DNA of 15,063 nt from Candidatus Faecousia faecipullorum (lineage in GTDB: Bacteria > Bacillota > Clostridia > Oscillospirales > Oscillospiraceae), in contig DVJG01000062.1 in the NCBI GenBank assembly GCA_018710805.1, positions 1 to 15,063 on the forward strand, written 5' to 3'. Positions 7,321 through 12,354 of this stretch are shown here, piece by piece; the stretch's first letter is position 1; each line of letters opens with the position of its first letter. The position numbers were made by a program, and so were the translations under genes. The notes beneath the pieces were generated by a model. That model worked only from the letters and a program-made list of their open reading frames with translations. It did no database searches and was not told the DNA's origin.

Positions 7321-7980
7321 TTATTCATCGGCAAGTTCCCTCAGTTTCTTTTTGTCGGTAAGTGCAATGGTTCCCCGGGAGAGCTTTACCATTCCCTCGT
7401 TCTGGAAATACCGGAGCATCCGGGTCACCACCTCTCTGGGATTTCCCATGTGGTTTCCAATGGCCTCGTGGGTGATTTTCAGGGTGTCGGTTCCCTCCAT
7501 GCGGGCCTCTTCCAGCAGGAAGCCTGCAAGCCGGCTGTCAAACCGCTTCCACAGCACCTGGTCCATGAGCCACATGACGTCGGAGAAACGGCTGGCCATG
7601 ATTTCGCCCGTATAGTTTGCCAGGGCAGCGGATGTCTCCATCACGCCCTTATAGACCTCAGAGGGGATGATGACCACTTCCGTGTCCTTTTCCGCATCGA
7701 TGATGATGTGGAACTGAATGCTCTTCATCATGCAGGAGGCGGAAAACAGGCAGATATCCCGGTCAAAGAGGCGGTACAGGGTGATCTCCCGGCCGTCCTC
7801 AGAAACGGTGTAGGCCCGGAGCTGGCCGGAGCGCACCAGAATCAGCCCGGTGCACTGCTCCAAGCCGTGATACAGGTTCTCCCCCTTTTTCAGTCTGCGC
7901 GCAGCGGCATAGGAAGATAAGGTGTCCCTCTGCCCGCTGGTCAGTTTATCCCAAACAGGAAAATAGTCTGCAAAATTCAT
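7321..7980 (-). CDS. Crp/Fnr-family transcriptional regulator
   Basis: The product has 219 residues from the ATG at 7980, preceded by GGGAGGGAG. The N-terminal two thirds form a cyclic-nucleotide-type sensor barrel (GENLYHGLEQCTGLILVRSGQLRAYTV, EDGREITLYRLFDRDICLFSASC), then the long dimer helix. The C-terminal winged helix has HEAIGNHMGNPREVVTRMLRYFQNEGMVKL. There is no classical Fnr N-terminal cysteine cluster. Three cysteines occur in the sensor region (EQC and DICLFSASC), which could sense redox state, but this is inference. It is divergent from the DUF134-NifX gene with back-to-back promoters over a shared palindrome, so it probably controls itself and that operon. Confidence 0.92.
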   Translation of the reverse strand: MNFADYFPVWDKLTSGQRDTLSSYAAARRLKKGENLYHGLEQCTGLILVRSGQLRAYTVSEDGREITLYRLFDRDICLFSASCMMKSIQFHIIIDAEKDTEVVIIPSEVYKGVMETSAALANYTGEIMASRFSDVMWLMDQVLWKRFDSRLAGFLLEEARMEGTDTLKITHEAIGNHMGNPREVVTRMLRYFQNEGMVKLSRGTIALTDKKKLRELADE

Positions 7981-8008
7981 CCTGCTCCCTCCCCCATATC
8001 GCATCATC

Positions 8009-8037
8009 AAGATAACATACTTTGTTTCATATGTCAA
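8009..8037 (-). promoter_or_regulatory. Promoter of the Crp/Fnr gene
   Basis: On the minus strand, a perfect TTGACA (8037-8032), a 17-bp spacer and TATCTT (8014-8009), about 30 bp upstream of the start codon. The -35 lies within the left arm of the inverted repeat at 8028-8056. Confidence 0.7.
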
Positions 8038-8056
8038 CATCCGTTATTGACATATG
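8028..8056. promoter_or_regulatory. Palindromic operator between divergent promoters
   Basis: CATATGTCAA (8028-8037) and TTGACATATG (8047-8056) are a perfect 10-bp inverted repeat separated by 9 bp. Each arm contains the -35 TTGACA of one divergent promoter. Each arm also reads as TTGAC-N4-G, resembling half of an Fnr-like TTGAC-N4-GTCAA box; the right arm continues as GTC. A regulator bound here would compete with polymerase at both promoters. The adjacent Crp/Fnr protein is the natural candidate. Confidence 0.7.
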
Positions 8057-8075
8057 TCCGAAACAATGGTAAGAT
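8047..8075 (+). promoter_or_regulatory. Promoter of the DUF134-NifX redox operon
   Basis: A perfect TTGACA (8047-8052), a 17-bp spacer and TAAGAT (8070-8075), followed by GGAAGGAG and the ATG at 8099. It probably drives at least 8099-10713, since no terminator is seen until 10723. Confidence 0.7.
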
Positions 8076-8098
8076 AAAAATCAGGAAGGAGTGATGAA

Positions 8099-8887
8099 AT
8101 GCCGCGGCCAAAAAAGTGTCGGAGGGTGTGCCGCTTCCCCGAAAACCCGGGGTTCTGCCCACTGGAAAGCGGCGAAGAAAAAGAGCCGATGATTCTGACA
8201 GTAGACGAATACGAAGCCATCCGCCTCATCGACAAGGAGGGTTTTTCTCAGGAGCAGTGCAGTGAGCAAATGCAGATTGCAAGAACCACCGTGCAGAAGA
8301 TCTATGAGACCGCCCGCCGGAAGCTTGCCGATGTTCTGGTGGAAGGGCTGCCGCTGAAAATTGAAGGCGGCGACTACCGCATCTGCGGCGGCGCAGAGCA
8401 CGGCTGCGAACTTTCCCACTGTCCCAATCCCGTATCAACCATCCAGCAAAGTGCCAAAGGAGGCAGTATTATGAGAATTGCAGTGACCTATGAAAACGGA
8501 ACCATCTTTCAGCATTTCGGGCACACCGAGCAGTTTAAAATCTACGACGCCAAGGACGGCAAGCTCATCTCCTCAGAGGTGGTCAGCACCAACGGCAGCG
8601 GCCATGGAGCCCTGGCCCAGCTTCTCCAGGCTTTGCAGGTGGATGTGCTGATCTGCGGCGGCATCGGCGGCGGGGCCAAAAACGCCCTGGCATCCCTGGG
8701 CATCGAACTGTACGGCGGAGTGTCCGGAGACGCCGACCAGGCCGTGGAAGCCTTTCTTTCCCATACCCTCAAATTTGACCCCCATGTGATGTGCAGCCAC
8801 CACGAAGGGCATCACCACGAGGGCCAATGCGGCAGCCATGGCTGCGGGGGCCATCATTGCGGCGGAGAAAAAGCCCCTTCTTTGTAA
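8099..8887 (+). CDS. DUF134 DNA-binding domain fused to a NifX/NifB-type iron-molybdenum-cofactor-binding domain, with His/Cys-rich tail
   Basis: The product has 262 residues. Residues 1-100 are a DUF134 domain: MPRPKKCRRVCRFPENPGFC, then VDEYEAIRLIDKEG and a helix-turn-helix (GFSQEQCSEQMQIARTTVQK). Residues 125-225 are a dinitrogenase-cofactor (NifX/NifB-type) domain: MRIAVTYENGTIFQHFGHTE, and VDVLICGGIGGGAKNALASLGI. The tail, from Cys232 on, has eight His and four Cys in about 26 residues and probably binds metal. DUF134 and NifX-type proteins are often encoded separately. Here they share one frame, yet a strong AAAGGAGG and ATG lie at the junction (8471). A role as a metal- or cluster-sensing regulator is inferred. 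Two tandem TAA codons end the gene. It is the first gene after the divergent operator and precedes the rubredoxin gene by 60 bp. Confidence 0.9.
   Translation: MPRPKKCRRVCRFPENPGFCPLESGEEKEPMILTVDEYEAIRLIDKEGFSQEQCSEQMQIARTTVQKIYETARRKLADVLVEGLPLKIEGGDYRICGGAEHGCELSHCPNPVSTIQQSAKGGSIMRIAVTYENGTIFQHFGHTEQFKIYDAKDGKLISSEVVSTNGSGHGALAQLLQALQVDVLICGGIGGGAKNALASLGIELYGGVSGDADQAVEAFLSHTLKFDPHVMCSHHEGHHHEGQCGSHGCGGHHCGGEKAPSL
8456..8473 (+). promoter_or_regulatory. Internal ribosome binding site and ATG at the DUF134/NifX junction
   Basis: AAAGGAGG (8456-8463), seven bases, then ATG 8471 in frame. Translation from here would give a 138-residue stand-alone NifX-type protein beginning MRIAVTYENG, exactly at the domain edge. 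Confidence 0.65.
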
Positions 8888-8947
8888 TAAAGTCACAGAA
8901 GCCCAGGATTTTTCTAATAAAATATAGGCAAAAGGAGGGAACGCAAG

Positions 8948-9574
8948 ATGAAGCAATACGTATGCACCATTTGCGGCTACATCTTCGACGAGGGAACCGG
9001 CGGCAAATGGGAAGACCTTCCAGGGGACTGGAAATGCCCCATCTGCGGCGCAGGCAAGGACGCCTTTCGGCTCAAGGCGGAGGAAGCGCCCCGGGAGCCC
9101 ATGGAAAAACCCCATGTGGAGCGGGAGCTCAGCCCCATGGAGATGAGCGTTATCTGCTCCAATCTGGCCCGGGGCTGTGAAAAGCAGTACCTTCCGGAGC
9201 AAGCGGCGGCGTTTTTGAAGCTGGCGGACTTCTTCCGTGCCAAAGCGGAACCCGCGGCGGATGCCGATACGGAAACCCTGCTGGCTTTGATCGAAAAGGA
9301 CCTGTCCGCCCGCTTCCCCTACGGGAAATCCGCCGCCGCCGAAAAAGAAGACCGGGGTGCCCTTCGGGCACTGACCTGGAGCGAAAAGGTCACCCGGATG
9401 CAGGAATCCCTGCTGGCCCGCTATCAGGCCGAGGGAGAGCACATGCTGGAGCACACCGGCGTCTACGTCTGTACGGTCTGCGGTTTCATTTTTGTAGGCG
9501 ACGCCGCGCCGGAACTCTGCCCCGTCTGCAAGGTCCCGGCCTGGAAATTTGAGAAAGTGGAAAGGAGGCCTTGA
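8948..9574 (+). CDS. Protein with rubredoxin domains at both ends and a helical middle
   Basis: The product has 208 residues. The N-terminal rubredoxin has Cys6/Cys9 (CTICGY) and Cys30/Cys33 (CPICGAGKDAF), with WEDLPGDWKCP as in true rubredoxins. Residues about 60-165 are mostly helical and unrecognised (EMSVICSNLARGCEKQYLPEQAAAFLKLADFF and later WSEKVTRMQESLLARYQ). The C-terminal rubredoxin-like domain has Cys175/Cys178 (CTVCGF) and Cys191/Cys194 (CPVCKVPAWKF), like the tail of rubrerythrins. Each domain should hold one Fe(Cys)4 centre, making this a likely electron carrier to the rubrerythrin encoded next. GGAGG lies nine bases before the ATG. The following gene starts two bases after this stop, so they are tightly coupled. 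The middle lacks the EXXH pairs of a diiron site, so it is not itself a rubrerythrin. Confidence 0.88.
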   Translation: MKQYVCTICGYIFDEGTGGKWEDLPGDWKCPICGAGKDAFRLKAEEAPREPMEKPHVERELSPMEMSVICSNLARGCEKQYLPEQAAAFLKLADFFRAKAEPAADADTETLLALIEKDLSARFPYGKSAAAEKEDRGALRALTWSEKVTRMQESLLARYQAEGEHMLEHTGVYVCTVCGFIFVGDAAPELCPVCKVPAWKFEKVERRP

Positions 9575-9576
9575 GC

Positions 9577-10713
9577 ATGGGAAAGAAATATGCGGTGAGA
9601 AACCTTCGGCTTTGCACCAAGGACTGCCTGTGCCTGTACGTCTGCCCCACCGGAGCCACCGACACAGAGGACAGCATCATTGATGTGACGAAATGTATCG
9701 GCTGCGGGGTCTGCGCCGATGCCTGTCCCTCCGGAGCCATTTCTCTGGTCCCCCAGGACTATCCCCCTCAGCAGCCCAAAGAGGCTTCGGTCACCGAAGC
9801 CCTGCGAAGCCTCATTCAAAGCAAAAATCAGGCAGAAGCCATGGCCGCCCAGCTTCCCGATGCCCTCAGCGCAGCGGTGGAAAAATCCGCCCGCCTCATG
9901 GCGGAGGACCTGTGCCGGGAGGCAGGGTTCATGCTCCCCCAGAGCGGCAATGCCAAAATTTGCTTGGAATCCATAAGAAACTATCCTGGAATTCCGGCGG
10001 ATGCCGTGGAAACTCTGCTGAAAACCATAAAATTCAACGAAAAAATGGAGGAAATTAAAATGGAAAAATGGAAATGCACCGTCTGCGGCTATATTCATGA
10101 AGGCCCCCTGCCTGCGGACTTCACCTGCCCCATCTGCAAGCAGCCTGCCAGCAAGTTCGTAAAGATCGCCGATCCGAAGAATCCCTACGCCGGAACCAAA
10201 ACCGAGAAGAATCTGTGGGAAGCCTTCGCAGGTGAATCCCAGGCCCGGAACAAGTACACCTATTTTGCTTCCGTTGCCAAGAAGGCGGGCTATGAGCAGA
10301 TCGCCGCTCTCTTCCTGCAAACGGCAGAGAATGAGAAAGAGCACGCCAAGCTGTGGTTCAAGGCCCTGGGCGAACTGGGCAACACGGCGGAAAACCTGCT
10401 CCATGCCGCCCAGGGTGAGAACGCCGAGTGGACGGATATGTACGACCGTATGGCAAGAGAAGCCGATGAGGAGGGCTTCCACGACCTGGCGGCCCAGTTC
10501 CGCGGCGTAGCTGCCATTGAAAAGTCCCACGAAGAGCGCTACCGCGCCCTGCTGCACAATGTGGAGACCAAGCAGGTCTTTGAAAAGAGCGGCGTCACCG
10601 TGTGGGAGTGCCGCAACTGCGGCCACATTGTCGTGGGCACCAAGGCCCCGGAGACTTGCCCTGTGTGCAATCACCCCCAGGCATACTTTGAGGTCCGGAA
10701 GGAAAACTATTAA
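9577..10713 (+). CDS. Ferredoxin-rubrerythrin fusion (two 4Fe-4S motifs, two rubredoxin domains, diiron domain)
   Basis: The product has 378 residues from ATG 9577 (AAGGAGG eight bases before; a TTG at 9571 is too close to it). Residues 1-55 are a two-cluster ferredoxin: CTKDCLCLYVCP (Cys13, 17, 19, 23) and CIGCGVCADACP (Cys40, 43, 46, 50). The first set has unusual CxxxCxC spacing. A helical segment follows to about 160. From Met162 there is a complete rubrerythrin: rubredoxin (Cys167/170, Cys184/187), a four-helix diiron domain (AFAGESQARNKY, ENEKEHAKLW, EADEEGF, EKSHEERY) and a C-terminal rubredoxin (CRNCGHIVVG, CPVCNHP). Rubrerythrins reduce hydrogen peroxide in anaerobes, so the fused ferredoxin would supply electrons directly. 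Ferredoxins of this kind and rubrerythrins are more usually separate proteins, and a good internal start exists at 10060. Confidence 0.92.
   Translation: MGKKYAVRNLRLCTKDCLCLYVCPTGATDTEDSIIDVTKCIGCGVCADACPSGAISLVPQDYPPQQPKEASVTEALRSLIQSKNQAEAMAAQLPDALSAAVEKSARLMAEDLCREAGFMLPQSGNAKICLESIRNYPGIPADAVETLLKTIKFNEKMEEIKMEKWKCTVCGYIHEGPLPADFTCPICKQPASKFVKIADPKNPYAGTKTEKNLWEAFAGESQARNKYTYFASVAKKAGYEQIAALFLQTAENEKEHAKLWFKALGELGNTAENLLHAAQGENAEWTDMYDRMAREADEEGFHDLAAQFRGVAAIEKSHEERYRALLHNVETKQVFEKSGVTVWECRNCGHIVVGTKAPETCPVCNHPQAYFEVRKENY
10047..10062 (+). promoter_or_regulatory. Internal ribosome binding site and ATG at the ferredoxin/rubrerythrin junction
   Basis: GGAGG (10047-10051), eight bases, then ATG 10060 in frame. 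Starting here gives a 217-residue rubrerythrin beginning MEKWKCTVCGYIHEG, with the first residues expected of a stand-alone protein. Confidence 0.65.
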
Positions 10714-10722
10714 GCACAGAAC

Positions 10723-10757
10723 GCGGGGGCTTCTCTGAGAGAATCCCCCGCAATTTT
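10723..10757 (+). terminator. Terminator after the ferredoxin-rubrerythrin gene
   Basis: GCGGGGG-C-TTCTC (10723-10735) pairs with GAGAA-T-CCCCCGC (10739-10751) around a TGA loop, then AATTTT. The T-run is short, so partial read-through into the ZIP gene 20 bp further on is likely. No separate promoter for that gene was seen. Confidence 0.8.
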
Positions 10758-10770
10758 CAGGAGGTGAACC

Positions 10771-11562
10771 ATGTCCCCTACCATAATGACCGCCATCGGT
10801 TTTACAATCATCTTTGCCGCCACCGCTCTGGGCAGCGCCATGGTTTGGTTTTTCAAGGGAGAAATTTCCCACAAAGTCAACACGGTGTTTCTGGGCTTTG
10901 CCTCGGGAATTATGATCGCGGCCTCGGTGTGGTCTCTGATTCTTCCCGCCATTGAGGGAGCGGCGGCCTACGGACGGCTGAGCTTTGTCCCGGCGGCAGC
11001 AGGCTTTTTGCTGGGCGGACTGTTCCTGGTGCTGCTTGACCATGTGGTCCCCCATATCCACAAAGGCACCGGCGATGAAGAAGGCCCCCACATTGCCCTG
11101 AAAAAGTCCACAAAGCTGTTTCTGGCCGTGACCATTCACAACATTCCCGAAGGGCTGGCCGTGGGCTTTGCCTTTGGCATGGCGGCCTCCTCCGGAGAAT
11201 ATGGGGCCTATGTCTCGGCCCTGGCTCTGGCCCTGGGTATGGCCATTCAGAATTTCCCCGAAGGCGCCGCTGTGGCCCTGCCCATGAAAACCGTAACGGG
11301 CAGCCGCCGAAACGCCTTTCTCTACGGCGCCGGCAGCGGAGCCGTGGAACCTGTTTCCGCCCTTCTGGGCTACTTCCTGGCTTCCTCCATCCAGGCTCTG
11401 CAGCCCTGGCTCCTGTCCTTCGCCGCCGGGGCCATGATTTTCGTAGTGGCTGAGGATCTGATTCCCGACGCCCACCTGGAGGACCACCCCCACCTGGGCG
11501 CCTGGGGCGTCATGCTGGGCTTTGCCGTGATGATGGTGCTGGATGTGGTGTTTTCCTTCTGA
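10771..11562 (+). CDS. ZIP-family divalent metal transporter
   Basis: The product has 263 residues with about eight hydrophobic segments, the usual size of bacterial ZIP (ZupT/GufA-like) transporters. The metal-site helices are clear: AVTIHNIPEGLAVGFAFG in helix 4 and MAIQNFPEGAAVALP in helix 5. AEDLIPDAHLEDHPH near the end is also typical. A His-containing loop (DHVVPHIHKGTGDEEGPH) lies between helices 3 and 4. It should import zinc, iron or manganese across the cytoplasmic membrane; the metal cannot be told from sequence. AGGAGGTGA lies just before the ATG. It follows the rubrerythrin gene after a leaky-looking terminator, so expression may be linked with the iron-rich proteins upstream. 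Confidence 0.94.
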   Translation: MSPTIMTAIGFTIIFAATALGSAMVWFFKGEISHKVNTVFLGFASGIMIAASVWSLILPAIEGAAAYGRLSFVPAAAGFLLGGLFLVLLDHVVPHIHKGTGDEEGPHIALKKSTKLFLAVTIHNIPEGLAVGFAFGMAASSGEYGAYVSALALALGMAIQNFPEGAAVALPMKTVTGSRRNAFLYGAGSGAVEPVSALLGYFLASSIQALQPWLLSFAAGAMIFVVAEDLIPDAHLEDHPHLGAWGVMLGFAVMMVLDVVFSF

Positions 11563-11626
11563 AAGCACCTGCCCCGGCAATTTTAAGCCAGCCCCCGGCT
11601 GCGGTGGTTGGCTGGTGCCGATTTTA

Positions 11627-11657
11627 TCCCCTGGCTCTTCCGAGCCGGGGGATTTTT
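11627..11657 (+). terminator. Rho-independent terminator after the ZIP gene
   Basis: TCCCCTGGCTC (11627-11637) pairs with GAGCCGGGGGA (11642-11652) around TTCC, 11 bp with one T-G pair, followed by five T. It ends the redox/metal block. Confidence 0.9.
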
Positions 11658-12018
11658 GCTGCCTGAAAACACATCCATCCGGGCAGCTTTCCCGGCCGTT
11701 CATGCCGCCTGTCTTCAGGAGCTTATCTCCTGTATCGGCAGGTCAGGCGTGAAAATCCAGGGCGCCTTCTGCCATTGTGCCTATTGCCCATTTTAGGCTC
11801 CAGGTTTGCAAAACGTTTTAATCTTTAATAAAATCTGTTGTGATTGTGCACAAACCAAAAACGTTTTAATGAGTTAATTCGACTATTCGTTTCTCCACTC
11901 ACCAAAAAATGGTAAAGATATTTTGAGCATTTATATGAAAAACCATAAAATAAAAACATTTTATTGAAGTTTTTTAGTTAAAGTGCTATAATTAGGGCAG
12001 AAGTTAACTAAAACCTTT
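11658..12018. other. Long non-coding, AT-rich stretch with operator-like palindromes
   Basis: No convincing gene lies here. The first part can fold: CGCCTG (11706-11711), CAGGAG (11716-11721), CTCCTG (11727-11732) and CAGGCG (11744-11749) form two nested stems. From about 11800 the sequence becomes very AT-rich. The palindrome AAAACGTTTT occurs twice (11810-11819 and 11858-11867), 48 bp centre to centre, with the palindrome TTGTGCACAA (11844-11853) between. AAAACGTTTT resembles LacI-family operators. Promoter-like pairs follow, the best listed separately. Confidence 0.6.
11964..12013 (+). promoter_or_regulatory. Strong promoter framed by an inverted repeat, upstream of the glycohydrolase gene
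   Basis: TTGAAG (11964-11969), a 17-bp spacer and a perfect TATAAT (11987-11992) preceded by TGC. TTTTAGTTAA (11972-11981) and TTAACTAAAA (12004-12013) are perfect inverted repeats that flank the -10, as a repressor operator would. A weaker pair, TTGAGC-N17-TAAAAT, lies at 11923-11951. Confidence 0.65.
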
Positions 12019-12083
12019 TGTGCTTATCGACTTAACTCAGCAAGTCACCATATCTTGTTGATATGATACCTAAAAAGTAGACA

Positions 12084-12112
12084 TTAAAATATAGGACACC
12101 TTGATGTATAAT
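12084..12112 (+). promoter_or_regulatory. Promoter inside the inverted-repeat element, facing the glycohydrolase gene
   Basis: TTAAAA (12084-12089), a 17-bp spacer and TATAAT (12107-12112). It would originally serve the transposase and now also reads toward 12355, although such a transcript would carry the right repeat arm in its leader. Confidence 0.5.
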
Positions 12113-12137
12113 AAAAGAGTCAAGGAGTTGAAAAGGA

Positions 12138-12251
12138 ATGGGAAAATACCAGTTTAGTTACGAAGAAAAGATTACCATCATTCGAGAGCACGAAGAAAAC
12201 CATAAGACATTAAAAGCGATTTGTGAGGAATATGACATCAGCATATGGTGA
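12138..12251 (+). pseudogene. Truncated transposase, N-terminal helix-turn-helix fragment (IS3-type OrfA-like)
   Basis: ATG 12138 opens 37 codons reading MGKYQFSYEEKITIIREHEE, then NHKTLKAICEEYDIS, then IW and TGA. The pattern of a KITIIREHEE helix followed by LKAICEEYDIS is the start of OrfA-type transposase helix-turn-helix domains. The frame runs into the right inverted-repeat arm, where it stops at once. The catalytic part is absent, so it cannot be active. AAGGAG lies ten bases before the start. IS family assignment is tentative. Confidence 0.6.
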
Positions 12252-12354
12252 CTTGCTGAGTTAAGTCGATAAGCACATAAAAATAATGAAAGGAAATAAA
12301 TTTGCTTAATCCGAGGCAGTTTTTCCTGACGCTTGGCTTTTAAGGAGGAAAGGT

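Larger units (their letters stand above)
12019..12277. mobile_element. 259-bp element bounded by perfect 35-bp inverted repeats, carrying an insertion-sequence fragment
   Basis: Positions 12019-12053 (starting TGTGCTTATCGACTTAACTC) and 12243-12277 are exact reverse complements over 35 bp; the match ends at both sides. The inside is AT-rich. It holds what looks like the left end of an insertion sequence (from about TGATACCTAAAAAGTAGACA at 12064), a promoter and the first 37 codons of a transposase. No clear target duplication flanks the element. It may be a non-autonomous element or the scar of rearrangements around an insertion sequence. Confidence 0.75.

Noticed and set aside
8888..8947. Separate promoter before the double-rubredoxin gene.
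   Set aside because: The gap is only 60 bp. TAAAAT-like sequences occur, but no -35 at proper spacing was found, so operon transcription from 8047 is the simpler reading.
9463..11703. A 746-codon open frame on the minus strand opposite the rubredoxin, rubrerythrin and ZIP genes.
   Set aside because: It is antisense to genes with clear motifs, its product is Gly/His/Gln-rich with no recognisable domain, and its openness follows from GC-rich codon use on the other strand.
12019..12277. CRISPR-like or riboswitch interpretation of the repeated 35-mers.
   Set aside because: There are only two copies, in inverted orientation, around a transposase fragment, which fits a mobile element better.
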